NCBI RefSeq assembly: GCF_047314965.1
Contig: NZ_JBLBVK010000058.1
Location: forward strand, 124,001 to 188,000
Direction: 5' to 3'
DNA length: 64,000 nucleotides
Source: JAVJUV01 sp047314965
GTDB lineage: Bacteria; Pseudomonadota; Alphaproteobacteria; Rhodobacterales; Rhodobacteraceae
Shown here: positions 51,252 through 61,252 of the stretch, one piece after another
Position numbering within the stretch: the stretch's first letter is position 1
How the letters are laid out: each line of letters starts with the position of its first letter
The notes under the pieces: model-generated
Told to the model about the DNA's origin: nothing
The model's input: the letters and a program-made list of their open reading frames with translations, nothing else
Database searches by the model: none
Translations under genes and position numbers: made by a program

Positions 51252-51560
51252 ATGTGCTACACTTTTCCAATGCGAATTTTGAGCTTGATACTGGCCCTCT
51301 GCCTTGCGTTCCCTGCCCACGCCCAGGATGATCAGCCCCAGGGCCGCGACCTCATGGGCGAAGCGCTTCGTCTCTTCATGAAGGGCCTGATGGCCGAGAT
51401 GGAACCGGCGCTCGACGATCTGGGCAATCTTCTCGACAATCTCGACGCCTATCACCCGCCCGAAGTGCTGCCGAACGGAGATATCATCATCCGTCGCAAG
51501 ACGCCTCTCGAGAAAGACCTGGAAGACGAGATCGGGGAAGAGGGCGAGGTCGAGCTCTAG
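51252..51560 (+). CDS. small secreted protein of unknown function
   Basis: 102 residues from ATG 51252 (AGGAG 8 nt upstream); ATG 51270 would keep the signal peptide but lacks a site. Signal sequence MRILSLILALCLAFPAHA. The mature part is acidic and helical (EALRLFMKGLMAEMEPALDDLG, LEKDLEDEIGEEGEVEL). Short proteins like this in Rhodobacteraceae are often labelled AAA+ ATPase, but there is no nucleotide-binding motif here. The TAG stop shares CTAG (51557-51560) with convergent ppx. Confidence 0.72.
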   Translation: MCYTFPMRILSLILALCLAFPAHAQDDQPQGRDLMGEALRLFMKGLMAEMEPALDDLGNLLDNLDAYHPPEVLPNGDIIIRRKTPLEKDLEDEIGEEGEVEL

Positions 51561-53104
51561 CGCCCTTTCACGACGACCTCGACGCCGCCAAGAGCCTCGG
51601 CCAGCGACGTCAGCCGTGCCTCCGCGACCTCTCCGAAAAGCCCGCGCGTACCGGGCGCAAGATGCAGCTCCAGCACCTTTTTCTTCGGGAAATACCTGAG
51701 CGACCCCATCGTCTCGTTCTCCGAGGCCGTCAGCATGGCGCCGAAACGCAGCGCCTTGCCCAGGATCTCGGCCCGTTTGAGATCGTCCTCCTCCAGAAGG
51801 TCGAAAAGCTCGTGAAACGGCGAGCCGTCTCGGTTGTTCTTGTAGCGATGCAGAAGCGCGACACCGAGGAAGATCCGCTCCCGGTGGCTCATCCCGCCAA
51901 GATTCGCCCGGGTCACTTCGTCGAAACAGACTTCGTGGCGATAGTCGGGATGCGCGCGCCAGCTGACGTCGTGCAGCAAGCAGGCCGCCTTGATCAGGCG
52001 TTGCTCGGGGGCGTTCCGCGCGGTGAACAGCGGTAGCACGAATTCGTAGAGCCTCTTGCCGAACCCGGGCATCCGCGCGTCCTTTGCCTCGGCAAAGCGG
52101 CAGGCTTCGATCAGCGGGTCACGGTCCCGCAGACGCTGAGGCATCTGCTCGTAGAGCATACCCTCGCGGATGCCATAGCTCGACACGGCGATGTCATGGG
52201 GCTTGAAGGTGCGGATCATGTGCTTCAGCACCTGCGCCGCCAGCGGCACAAGGTCCATCCGGCTTTCGCCAAGTCCGGTGCGCAGGCGCAGTTCGTTCAG
52301 ATCGCTGTCCTCGATATACTCGATCGTCGCGTTCACCGCCTTGCGGCTCATCTGGTACTCGTGAAGCACATAAAGCGGATAGCCGCGCCGCTCCATGTCG
52401 ATCCGTGCGATCGCGCGCCACGAACCGCCGACAAGAAATAGGCGGTCTGGCTGCGGCCCCATGATCTCGGCCAACTTGCCGATCTCTTCCTGCAGGTGCT
52501 TCTTCAGGGCCTTCTTGCCGCCCTTCACGGTCTTCAGGCGCTGCGGCCCTAGTTTCGATGAGACCCGCTTGCCCACCTGGCCGTCGTGCAGTTCGGCCAG
52601 TTCCATGGACGAGCCGCCGATATCGCAGACAAGCCCGTAGGCGCCCGGCCAGCCAAGCAGCACACCCTGCGCGGACAGCCGCGCTTCCTCTTCTCCGTCG
52701 ATGACCCAAAGGCGGAGGCCGGTCTCACGCAACACGTCCTCCCTGAACGCGGGACCGTCCTCCGCCTCGCGCACCGCGGCAGTGGCCACTGCCGTCAGCG
52801 GTGCGATTCCCATATTTTCCGCCAGAAGCTGGAACCTTTTCAAGGCCGACATGGCGCGAAGCTTGCCTTCCGGATTAAGACATCCGGTTTCCGCAAGCCC
52901 GGCACCAAGCCCGGCCATGACCTTTTCGTTGAAGAAATACGCTGGCGACCGTGCTGCGCCGTCGAAGACGACAAGGCGCACCGAGTTCGACCCGACATCG
53001 ACAACGCCCACGCGAGAAAGCGCCCGCGCCGACGGGTCGTCGAATAGAGGCCGTCCGAACGGTCCCCAGTCCTCGGTCGTGGCGGCGTCGCCGCGTCCGT
53101 CCAT
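51557..53104 (-). CDS. ppx: exopolyphosphatase / guanosine pentaphosphate phosphohydrolase
   Basis: 515 residues from the ATG at 53104 (GGGGGGATATGC upstream). The actin-like ASKHA fold is shown by VVDVGSNSVRLVVFDG, TAAVREAEDGPAFREDV, and VCDIGGSSMELAEL. The C-terminal half has an HD-like helical region (CLLHDVSWRAHPDYRHE). It releases phosphate from polyphosphate or pppGpp. It follows cls and ppk in the same direction, so polyphosphate synthesis and breakdown lie within 4 kb. Confidence 0.93.
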   Translation of the reverse strand: MDGRGDAATTEDWGPFGRPLFDDPSARALSRVGVVDVGSNSVRLVVFDGAARSPAYFFNEKVMAGLGAGLAETGCLNPEGKLRAMSALKRFQLLAENMGIAPLTAVATAAVREAEDGPAFREDVLRETGLRLWVIDGEEEARLSAQGVLLGWPGAYGLVCDIGGSSMELAELHDGQVGKRVSSKLGPQRLKTVKGGKKALKKHLQEEIGKLAEIMGPQPDRLFLVGGSWRAIARIDMERRGYPLYVLHEYQMSRKAVNATIEYIEDSDLNELRLRTGLGESRMDLVPLAAQVLKHMIRTFKPHDIAVSSYGIREGMLYEQMPQRLRDRDPLIEACRFAEAKDARMPGFGKRLYEFVLPLFTARNAPEQRLIKAACLLHDVSWRAHPDYRHEVCFDEVTRANLGGMSHRERIFLGVALLHRYKNNRDGSPFHELFDLLEEDDLKRAEILGKALRFGAMLTASENETMGSLRYFPKKKVLELHLAPGTRGLFGEVAEARLTSLAEALGGVEVVVKGR

Positions 53105-53185
53105 GCATATCCCCCCGGAAGATTGCACCGGGACATTGCACAGCGTGGGGCAATGGGTCAATGCCGGGCTTGGACTTTGGAAGGG

Positions 53186-54616
53186 TTAGAGAACCGGCCC
53201 CATCATTGCGACGGCATTGTACCAGGCGCGCCGGAACCGGGACCAGGCCATCACCTCTTCCAGCGACACTTCGCGGGACTCGTCGAGATAGGTATCCTGC
53301 CGGCCACGGATCTCGGCCGTCAGCGCGACGTCCTCCAGAAGGATGTTGTTCTCGTAGTTCAGGTCGAAACTCCGCCTGTCGAGGTTCGCCGAGCCGATCA
53401 GTGAGACCTTGCCATCCACCGTCATCGACTTCGTGTGCAAAAGGCCGCTGCGGTACTCGAAAATGCGAACGCCGGCCTCCAGCAGTTCGGGATAGTAACT
53501 GCGGCTCGCAGGGGCAACGACCGGGGAATCGTTGCGCTCCGGCAGGATGAGAACGGTTTCCACGCCGCGCCGTGCCGTGGTGCACAGCGCAGCCTGCATC
53601 GACTCCGAAGGCACGTAATAGGGGGTGGTCACCACCAGTTCGCTGCGCGCCGAATGGATGAGCACTTCGAACATCTCGGGCATCGCCGACGAACGCACGG
53701 TCGGCCCGGTGCCGACCACCTGGGCAATGATGCCCGGATCGGCCTGCGCAGGCGGCACGGACTGGAGAAGGTCGCTCAGGTCCTCGCCGGAATGGACCAT
53801 CCAGTCCTCGGCGAAGAGCTTCTGGTTCTGCAGTGCGACCGGGCCCTCGAACCTGACCATCAGGTCCACCCAGGGGGCGAATTTCGGCTTGATGCGGAAC
53901 TCGGGATCGGCGCAGTTCTGGCTGCCGCAATAGGTGACCGTCCCATCCACGACGACGATCTTGCGGTGATTGCGCAGGTCGACCCGTCCCCGGATCGGGT
54001 GAAGAAGCGGCTGGTCCACGGGAAGCGCGCGGGCAAGGCGCACTCCGGCGGCCTCCATGCGCTTCCAGTCCTCGGACCGAATCATCTTCCGCGATCCCAG
54101 GTCGTCGGCCATGGCGCGCACCGTCACGCCGCGCTTCGCGGCACGGCAGGCGGCATCGACGATTTTCAGACCGTTCGTGTCCGACAGCCAGATATAGAAC
54201 AGCATGTGGACGTGGTCCTGCGCGGCATCCATGTCTGCCACGATGGCATCGATTGCAGAATTCGAATCGGGCAGCAGCCGGGCCGTGTTGCCTGCGGAGG
54301 CGCTGAATCCGCTGATCGAGGTACCCGTCCGGAACAGGTGGTCGTGCTCAGGGCTGGCGGGTGGCACCCGGGCAGCGCCGGTTCGCAGCTGATCCGCAAC
54401 GCGCTGATAGGCGCGGATGCGTTTCCACCCGATATTCGTCTCGCCGAACAGGACATATGCGCCAATCCCAACTGCGGGCAGCACGAGGATGACGAGGATC
54501 CATGCAACGCGGGAAGACGGCTCACGATTCGGTCTGAGCAGGGCGCGCAGGACGAATGAGGTGACCAGCGAGAGGTGCAGCAGCACGCCTGCCACGAGGA
54601 TCAGCAGTGATGCCAT
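53186..54616 (-). CDS. cls: cardiolipin synthase-like phospholipase D family protein
   Basis: 476 residues. Two N-terminal membrane helices (LLILVAGVLLHLSLVTSFVL, WILVILVLPAVGIGAYVLFG), then two HKD motifs: NHRKIVVVDG at about residue 230 and LHTKSMTVDG at about 410, both with the full HxK(x)4D. Same architecture as bacterial ClsA. It condenses phosphatidylglycerol molecules to cardiolipin. The exact branch (ClsA or a relative) is not certain. Confidence 0.9.
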   Translation of the reverse strand: MASLLILVAGVLLHLSLVTSFVLRALLRPNREPSSRVAWILVILVLPAVGIGAYVLFGETNIGWKRIRAYQRVADQLRTGAARVPPASPEHDHLFRTGTSISGFSASAGNTARLLPDSNSAIDAIVADMDAAQDHVHMLFYIWLSDTNGLKIVDAACRAAKRGVTVRAMADDLGSRKMIRSEDWKRMEAAGVRLARALPVDQPLLHPIRGRVDLRNHRKIVVVDGTVTYCGSQNCADPEFRIKPKFAPWVDLMVRFEGPVALQNQKLFAEDWMVHSGEDLSDLLQSVPPAQADPGIIAQVVGTGPTVRSSAMPEMFEVLIHSARSELVVTTPYYVPSESMQAALCTTARRGVETVLILPERNDSPVVAPASRSYYPELLEAGVRIFEYRSGLLHTKSMTVDGKVSLIGSANLDRRSFDLNYENNILLEDVALTAEIRGRQDTYLDESREVSLEEVMAWSRFRRAWYNAVAMMGPVL

Positions 54617-54687
54617 GCCGTCAAACTTCGCCTTCTCTCGATCCGGGTCCCAGTATTGCCGTTTCGCCTGCGCAGGTCGAGTGCCTG

Positions 54688-56865
54688 CTAGTCGTCGCTA
54701 TGGGTCAGCTCCGGCACATCCGAGGCCCCGGCTGATCCGCGGCCGGACAGGCTGGGGTTCTCCATGAAGAACCGATGGCAGTTGAACGGTGTCTCGCCCT
54801 CGGGCGCGGCGGGCCGATGGAACGATCCGTCCGGCGACATGATCCAGCTTTGCGCCACGTCGGCCATGTTTGCGGCCATGATCTGCGCAACGATCTGCGC
54901 CTTCACGGTCGGGTTCGTGCATTCGACCAGGGTTTCCACCCGGCGCACGAGGTTCCGGCCCATCCAGTCGGCGGACGAGATATAGACCCGCGCCTTCTTG
55001 TGGGGCAGGCCGTGGCCCGCGCCGAAACAGACGATGCGGCTATGCTCCAGGAAGCGGCCCACGATCGACTTGACCCGGATGTTATCGCTCAAACCCTTGA
55101 TGCCGGGTCGCAGCCCGCAGATGCCGCGGATCACGAGGTTGATCTTCACGCCGGCCTGGCTGGCCAGGTAGAGGGCGTCGATCACGTCGGGATCGATCAG
55201 CGAGTTCATCTTGGCCCAGATTTCCGCAGGCCGTCCCGCCAGCGCGTATTCGGCCTCCTCGGCGATGCGCGTCAGCAGCGTGTCCTTCAGCGAGATCGGC
55301 GAGATCGCGAGGTTTTCCATTCCCTCGGGCTGGGCATAGCCCGACAGGTAGTTGAAGACCTTGGTCGCATCGCGCCCCAGCGCGGCGTCGCATGTGAAAA
55401 GGCTGAGGTCGGTGTAAATCTTCGCCGTGATCGGGTGATAGTTGCCAGTGCCGAAATGGGTATAGGTCACCAGCTCACCGCCCTCGCGGCGCACCACGGT
55501 CGAGATCTTGGCGTGCGTCTTGTAGTTCAGGAAGCCATAGACCACATGCGCGCCCGCGCGCTCCAGCCGGCGAGACTGCCGGATATTCGCAGCCTCGTCG
55601 AACCGCGCCTTCAGTTCCACCAGCGCCACGACCGACTTGCCGTCCTCTGCAGCCTCGCAAAGCGCGTCGACGATCGGGCTGTCGCGGCTGGTCCGGTACA
55701 GTGTCTGCTTGATCGCCACCACGTTCGGGTCCGCCGCCGCCTGCTTCAGGAAGCGGATGACCATGTCGAAGGTCTCGTAGGGGTGGTGCAGCAGCATGTC
55801 CTTCTGACGGATCGCCGCGAACATGTCGCCTTCATGGTCCTGAACCCGTTCGGGAACCCGCGGCGTGAACGACGGCCACAGAAGATCGGGCCGGCTCTCC
55901 AGCACCAGTTCCTTCAGATCGGCAAGGCCGATCATGCCGCCTAGTTCGATCACCTCCTGCTCGTTCACTTCCAGCTCTTCCATGATCACCCTGCGCAGCC
56001 CCTTTGGCGCACCGGCCGACATGGTAAGCCGGACGACCTCGCCCCGGCGCCGCCGCTTCAGGGCGACCTCGAACTCGCGCACAAGATCCTCGGCCTCGTC
56101 CTCGACTTCCAGGTCGCTGTCCCTCAGCACCCGGAACGAGCAATGCCCCGTCATCCTGTAGCCGGGGAACAGGCGGCCCAGATGCAGGAGCAGAACTTCC
56201 TCCAGGCGTATGAAACGGGACTGGCCAGAGGGATCGGGCAGCGGAATGAAGCGATCGACCTGCGCCGGGATCGGCAACAGCGCGCGCAGCGGGCGCTTGT
56301 CCGATTTGCGCTCCAGCTCGAGCGCCAGAGAATATCCCTCGTTCGGGATGAACGGAAACGGGTGTGCAGGGTCGATGGCCAGCGGAGACAGGATCGGAAA
56401 GACCTGCGTCAGGAAGACCTGGTCCAGATAGGCCTCGTCCTCCGGCGTCAGCGCGTCACGGTTCAACAGCGAGATTCCCGCCGCGGCCATCTCCTCCATC
56501 AAACCGCGCAGCACGACCTGCTGGCGTTCCAGCAACTGGCGCGCATCGGCGTTGATCAGCACAAGCTGTTCGGCCGGGCTCAGCCCGTCGGCGGCGGGCG
56601 TGGTGTTTCCGGCCTGTGCCAGTTCGCGCAGGCCGGCGACGCGCACCGTGTAGAATTCGTCAAGGTTGGTGGCCGAGATCGACAGGAACCGCAGACGCTC
56701 CAGAAGGGGGACGCGGGTGTTTTCGGCCTCTTCCAGAACACGCCAGTTGAACGCCAGCCATGAAAGTTCGCGATTCATGAACCGGTCGGGCCCTGAAAAG
56801 TCCTTGCCTTTCAGTATTTTCGGCGCCGGAAAGGGCGCGTTCAGAAAGTCCGTTTCAACAGTCAT
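54688..56865 (-). CDS. ppk: polyphosphate kinase 1
   Basis: 725 residues. Makes polyphosphate from ATP. PPK1 signatures: RFMNRELSWLAFNWRVLEEA at the N-terminus, the phosphohistidine motif in NYKTHAKISTVV at about residue 460, and HFGTGNYHPITAKIYTDLSL just after it. Full length. It sits upstream of cls and ppx. Confidence 0.96.
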   Translation of the reverse strand: MTVETDFLNAPFPAPKILKGKDFSGPDRFMNRELSWLAFNWRVLEEAENTRVPLLERLRFLSISATNLDEFYTVRVAGLRELAQAGNTTPAADGLSPAEQLVLINADARQLLERQQVVLRGLMEEMAAAGISLLNRDALTPEDEAYLDQVFLTQVFPILSPLAIDPAHPFPFIPNEGYSLALELERKSDKRPLRALLPIPAQVDRFIPLPDPSGQSRFIRLEEVLLLHLGRLFPGYRMTGHCSFRVLRDSDLEVEDEAEDLVREFEVALKRRRRGEVVRLTMSAGAPKGLRRVIMEELEVNEQEVIELGGMIGLADLKELVLESRPDLLWPSFTPRVPERVQDHEGDMFAAIRQKDMLLHHPYETFDMVIRFLKQAAADPNVVAIKQTLYRTSRDSPIVDALCEAAEDGKSVVALVELKARFDEAANIRQSRRLERAGAHVVYGFLNYKTHAKISTVVRREGGELVTYTHFGTGNYHPITAKIYTDLSLFTCDAALGRDATKVFNYLSGYAQPEGMENLAISPISLKDTLLTRIAEEAEYALAGRPAEIWAKMNSLIDPDVIDALYLASQAGVKINLVIRGICGLRPGIKGLSDNIRVKSIVGRFLEHSRIVCFGAGHGLPHKKARVYISSADWMGRNLVRRVETLVECTNPTVKAQIVAQIMAANMADVAQSWIMSPDGSFHRPAAPEGETPFNCHRFFMENPSLSGRGSAGASDVPELTHSDD

Positions 56866-56915
56866 GATTGCCGATGTGAAAGGAAAATGTGACGTGAGAA
56901 TGACAACTATCGCGC

Positions 56916-57587
56916 TTATTCGGGTGGATTGTCCAGAGCGCGCCTGGCCAGGTCTCGGGTCACGGGTCGCTTCTCGGCCAGGGCCGCCGCGTCAAGGCGG
57001 GCGACGGCCCGTTGCGCCGCGGCGAACGAACGGTCGATCCGCGCCACCAGCCAGGCGATCAGGTTCGGCGACACCTCGACCTGCCGATCGGCGAACAGCT
57101 TGACCAGAACCGCTGACAGCAGCGCGTCGTCGGGCTCATCGATGTGGACGACCTCGGCTGCCTCAAGCCGGCTCTTCAGATCCGGCAGCGCGACGGCCCA
57201 GCGGGCCGGCGCGCGGCGGGCCACCAGCAGAAGGGGCAGACCCGTTGACGCCAGGTGGTTGTGCAGGTGGAACAGCGCCTCTTCGACCTCGGGCGGCAGC
57301 GCGGCGGTGTCGGCGACTTCGATGGCCAGAGGCGTCGCGACCCCGGTGACGTCAAGACCGGTCAACGCCGCCATGTCCAGCACCCGGCCGCCCTCGGCTT
57401 CGGCCCAGACGTGGGCGAGGTGCGATTTTCCCGCGCCCTCGGGGCCCACAAGCGCCAGCTTGCCACGCGTCCATCCCGCGGTGTCCTCCAGCCGCGCGAC
57501 GGCCATCGCGTTCGCGTCCGAGACGAAGAAATCGCCGCGGTCCCGCGACGTCTTCACGGGCAGGTCGAAGACAAGTTGCCTGGTCAT
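56916..57587 (-). CDS. hdaA: HdaA-type DnaA-regulatory AAA+ protein
   Basis: 223 residues from the ATG at 57587 (MTRQLVFDLPV). The QLVFDLP start fits a beta-clamp-binding peptide, as in Hda. Walker A is GPEGAGKSH at 48-56. The C-terminal DnaA-like lid has VKLFADRQVEVSPNLIAWLVARIDRSF. It lacks a DNA-binding domain IV, as expected for RIDA proteins that stimulate DnaA-ATP hydrolysis after replication starts. An upstream extension in frame shows no homology. Confidence 0.88.
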   Translation of the reverse strand: MTRQLVFDLPVKTSRDRGDFFVSDANAMAVARLEDTAGWTRGKLALVGPEGAGKSHLAHVWAEAEGGRVLDMAALTGLDVTGVATPLAIEVADTAALPPEVEEALFHLHNHLASTGLPLLLVARRAPARWAVALPDLKSRLEAAEVVHIDEPDDALLSAVLVKLFADRQVEVSPNLIAWLVARIDRSFAAAQRAVARLDAAALAEKRPVTRDLARRALDNPPE

Positions 57588-57672
57588 ACGCGGGCAGGTC
57601 CCGTGAACGGGCTGAAACAGCAGAGGCACGTCTCACAGGGCGCCGTCTCGATCTGGTCACCGGTCAGCACCA

Positions 57673-58740
57673 TTACTCCGCGTCCTCTTCGGACACCCCC
57701 CGGTAAAGGCGGCTGCTTTTGTACTGCGCTATGGCAAAGCGGGTGAGGACGCCGAGTGCGGCCGCAACCGGGACGGCGACCAGAAGGCCGACGAACCCGA
57801 AAAGCGCCCCGAAGGCCGACAAGGCGAAGATCAGCCAGACGGGATGCAGTCCCACCGACGAGCCCACCATCCGCGGCGTCAGGATATTCCCTTCGACGAA
57901 CTGGCCCGACTGGAAGATCGCCCAGACCAGCAGGATCCACAGCCAGTCACCCCAGAACTGGAACAGCGCCAGACCGATCGCCAGAAGCCCGCCGACCAGC
58001 GCGCCGACATAGGGGATGAACGTCAGGGCGCCAGCGATAAAGCCGACGACCAGCCCGAAATTCAGGCCGACCACCATCAGCGCCACGGCATAATATGTGC
58101 CGAGGATCAGGCAGACGGTACCCTGGCCACGGACGAACCCTGCCATCGTCTTGTCGATCTCTCCGGCCAGCTTGCGGACAATCGGCGCATGATCGCGCGG
58201 CAACAGCCCATCGACGCGCGCCACAATGTCGTCCCAGTCGTATAGAAGGTAGAACGCCACGATGGGCACCAAGATGAAAAGGACGATCGCGTTCACGATG
58301 CCGCTGAACGAGGCCAGAACGGTATTCAGCAATTCGCCGCCCTTCGACTGGATCGTTTCGCCCACGGATGCCAGCGAACGCCGGAGCGTGGACGACGAAT
58401 CCATCAGTTCAGGGAAGCGGTCGGTCAGGAATGTCTGAAGGCGCTGCGCGATCTGCGGGACCGCCTCGATCAGGGCGGCGGTCTGCGAGACAAGCAGCGG
58501 TACGATCAGCAGTGCGAGAATCACGAAGATCAGGATCGCGAAAAAGGTGATGATCCCGACCGCCAGCGCGCGAGAGCATCCAAGCCGCTCCAGCCGGTCC
58601 GCGACAGGGTCAAGGAAATAGGCGATCGCCGCGCCCAGAACGAAGGGCAGGATCACGTCGCCCAGCGTCCAGAGAATCACGAAAAAGACCGCTGCCGCGA
58701 TTCCCCAGTATTTCGCTTGTTTCCGGACGGGCAGGGCCAT
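57673..58740 (-). CDS. AI-2E family (PerM-like) transporter
   Basis: 355 residues, eight hydrophobic segments. Family marks: FVLGAAIAYFLDPVADRLER near residue 35, LVPIVAFYLLYDWDD at about 155, and VEGNILTPRMVGSSVGLHPVWLIFAL at about 280. Family members export AI-2, Na+/H+ or other solutes; the substrate is not known. First gene of the minus-strand run to hdaA; the 85-bp gap allows co-transcription. Confidence 0.9.
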   Translation of the reverse strand: MALPVRKQAKYWGIAAAVFFVILWTLGDVILPFVLGAAIAYFLDPVADRLERLGCSRALAVGIITFFAILIFVILALLIVPLLVSQTAALIEAVPQIAQRLQTFLTDRFPELMDSSSTLRRSLASVGETIQSKGGELLNTVLASFSGIVNAIVLFILVPIVAFYLLYDWDDIVARVDGLLPRDHAPIVRKLAGEIDKTMAGFVRGQGTVCLILGTYYAVALMVVGLNFGLVVGFIAGALTFIPYVGALVGGLLAIGLALFQFWGDWLWILLVWAIFQSGQFVEGNILTPRMVGSSVGLHPVWLIFALSAFGALFGFVGLLVAVPVAAALGVLTRFAIAQYKSSRLYRGVSEEDAE

Positions 58741-58963
58741 GCGGGAGTCCCTCGTACTGTGTGCCTAGGTTTTCGCAGGCGCTGGCGCAGGGTGCAAGGG
58801 GCGGCGCTTGCCGGATCGCGCAGCCGCAGCGTTCCGGTGTCCTGCACCTGCCATACGTTTTGCCGACAGGTCGCCGACGCTTTGCCGACAGGTCTTTCGC
58901 CCGCTTGCCTGCCTCACGCCGATAGCCTAGACCGACCTGACCCACACCCGAACGAGAAGACAA

Positions 58964-60298
58964 ATGCGCCTGACCCGCTACTTCCTCCCCGTCCTCAAGG
59001 AAACGCCCGCCGAGGCGCAGATCGTGTCGCACCGCTACATGCTGCGCGCGGGCATGATCAAACAGGCTTCCGCCGGCATCTATTCCTGGTTGCCCCTCGG
59101 CTACAAGGTGCTGAGAAACATCGAGAATATCGTCCACGAGGAGCAGGTTCGCGCGGGCCATATCCCGATGCTGATGCCCACGCTGCAATCGGCCGATCTC
59201 TGGCGCGAGTCCGGTCGCTACGACGACTACGGGCAAGAGATGTTGCGGATCAAGGACCGGCACGACCGCGACATGCTCTACGGTCCCACGAACGAAGAGC
59301 TGATCACCGATATCTTCCGCTCTTATGTCAAGAGTTACAGGGACTTGCCGCTCACTCTTTATCATATCCAGTGGAAGTTCCGCGACGAGATCCGTCCCCG
59401 GTTCGGGGTGATGCGTGGTCGGGAATTCCTGATGAAGGACGGCTACAATTTCGACCTCACCAAGGAAGACGCGCTGCACGCCTACAATCGCCATCTGGTC
59501 AGCTACCTGCGCACCTACGAGCGCATGGGGCTTCAGGCGATCCCGATGCGCGCCGATTCCGGTCCCATCGGCGGCGAAGACACCCATGAATTCCTCGTCC
59601 TGGCCGAAACGGGCGAGTCCGAGGTGTTCTACGACAGTGCCATCACCGACCTGAAGTTCGGCGACCGCGAGATCGACTACGACAGCCACGCCCAGTGCCG
59701 CGCGGTTCTCGAGGAATTCACCTCGCGTTACGCCCGCACCGACGAAACCCACGACGAAGCGGTGTTCAACCAGATCCCCGAAGAGCGCCGCCGCAGCGCG
59801 CGCGGGATCGAGGTTGGCCAGATTTTCTATTTCGGAACAAAGTACTCCGAGCCGATGGGCGCCGTGGTGCAGGGTCCCGACGGCCAGCAGGTTCCGGTGC
59901 ACATGGGCAGCCACGGCATCGGCGTCAGCCGTCTTCTGGGCGCGATCATCGAGGCCAGCCATGATGACAAGGGGATCATCTGGCCCGAGGGCGTCACACC
60001 GTTCCATGTCGGTATCGTGAACCTGCGCCAGGGCGATGCGTCGACCGACGCGGCCTGCGAAGGCCTGTACAAGGCCCTGACCGACAAGGGGCTCGAGCCG
60101 CTCTACGACGATCGCGACGAGCGGGCGGGCGGTAAGTTCGCCACGATGGACCTGATCGGTCTGCCCTGGCGGATCACTGTCGGGCCGCGTGGCCTGGACA
60201 AGGGCGTGGTCGAACTGACCTCACGTCGGACAGGCGAGAGCGAGGAAATGTCTCCCGAAGCAGCCGCGGACCGGATCGCGCAGATTTACGGAGTTTGA
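58964..60298 (+). CDS. proS: prolyl-tRNA synthetase (short alphaproteobacterial type)
   Basis: 444 residues. Class II aminoacyl-tRNA synthetase with motif 1 region around KVLRNIENIVHEEQVRAGH, motif 2 FRDEIRPRFGVMRGREFLMKDGYNF and motif 3 SHGIGVSRLLGAI, then an anticodon-binding domain (NLRQGDASTDAACEGLYKAL). There is no inserted editing domain, which is the Rhodobacteraceae short form. Stop is 3 bp before the ThuA-like start, so they may be co-transcribed. Confidence 0.95.
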   Translation: MRLTRYFLPVLKETPAEAQIVSHRYMLRAGMIKQASAGIYSWLPLGYKVLRNIENIVHEEQVRAGHIPMLMPTLQSADLWRESGRYDDYGQEMLRIKDRHDRDMLYGPTNEELITDIFRSYVKSYRDLPLTLYHIQWKFRDEIRPRFGVMRGREFLMKDGYNFDLTKEDALHAYNRHLVSYLRTYERMGLQAIPMRADSGPIGGEDTHEFLVLAETGESEVFYDSAITDLKFGDREIDYDSHAQCRAVLEEFTSRYARTDETHDEAVFNQIPEERRRSARGIEVGQIFYFGTKYSEPMGAVVQGPDGQQVPVHMGSHGIGVSRLLGAIIEASHDDKGIIWPEGVTPFHVGIVNLRQGDASTDAACEGLYKALTDKGLEPLYDDRDERAGGKFATMDLIGLPWRITVGPRGLDKGVVELTSRRTGESEEMSPEAAADRIAQIYGV

Positions 60299-60301
60299 AG
60301 A

Positions 60302-61024
60302 ATGGCCGGCAAGGCACTGATAACATGGGGCGGTTGGGAAGGTCACGAACCCGAAAAAGTCGCCGCTCTTTTCCGTGCCATGCTGGAAGATGCCGGGATG
60401 CAGGTCACCGTTACCGACAGCGTGGCCTGCTTCGACGAGGCCGACAGCTTGCGCGATTACGATCTCATCGTTCCGGTCTGGACCATGTCCGAGCTTACTC
60501 GTCAGGCGGCGATCAACGTCTCCGAAGCGGTCTCGCGCGGCACGGGTCTTGCCGGGTGCCACGGCGGCATGTGTGACGCGTTCCGGTCGAACGTCCTCTG
60601 GCAATGCATGACCGGCGCCAACTGGGTCTCGCATCCCGGCGGGGATGGTGTGAATTACACCGTGAAAATCGTTGATCCGGAACATGAATTGGTCTCGGGA
60701 ATTGGCGATTTCGAGGTGTCGACAGAGCAGTACTATCTGCACGTCGACCCGGCCAACCACGTGCTTGCCACCACCCGTTTCCCGACAGTCACCTGGTATC
60801 ACAGCCCGAACGGTCCGGTGGACATGCCGGTGGCGTGGACGCGCCGCTGGGGCCTTGGCCGCGTGTACTACAACTCGCTTGGTCACAAGGCCGGCGTGAT
60901 TGCCGAGGGTCCGGCACACGAAATGCTCCGGCGGGGCCTGCTCTGGGCAGCAGAGGGCAAGGCGGCAGCGCGTGCCACCGGCGAAAGCCACGCCGACTAC
61001 GCTTCGGAAGGCAGCCACTTCTGA
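60302..61024 (+). CDS. ThuA-like domain protein
   Basis: 240 residues. ALITWGGWEGHEPEK, LAGCHGGMCDAFRSN, and WTRRWGLGRVYYNSLGH fit the ThuA-like class I GATase-like fold (trehalose-utilisation family). The family's GxHGG-type nucleophile segment is CHGGMCDAF. Enzymatic activity is not established. It overlaps no gene; a 228-bp gap follows in which I see no recognisable gene. Confidence 0.85.
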   Translation: MAGKALITWGGWEGHEPEKVAALFRAMLEDAGMQVTVTDSVACFDEADSLRDYDLIVPVWTMSELTRQAAINVSEAVSRGTGLAGCHGGMCDAFRSNVLWQCMTGANWVSHPGGDGVNYTVKIVDPEHELVSGIGDFEVSTEQYYLHVDPANHVLATTRFPTVTWYHSPNGPVDMPVAWTRRWGLGRVYYNSLGHKAGVIAEGPAHEMLRRGLLWAAEGKAAARATGESHADYASEGSHF

Positions 61025-61252
61025 TCGGTCGGCATCGCCCGAAACCGACGCTTCCTTTGGCGCAAACGCGACAGATCCGTTGCCCTACAACGCTAGCCTT
61101 CCAGAAAAGGGAGGAGATGCGGGCGTGTCCGGAGATCAGTGGCGCATCGATATCGTGGATCGAACGATCGGGGCGGATCGCGGGCGAGCAGCGCGAGGTG
61201 GTCCGTTGGGTTGAACGAAGATAATTCCAGTTTCAACTCAAGGATCCCATAA

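Noticed and set aside
61025..61252. Reading frame in the gap before the MttB-like gene
   Set aside because: It has no ribosome site or domain, and codon use looks random. I treat the 228 bp as promoter/leader.
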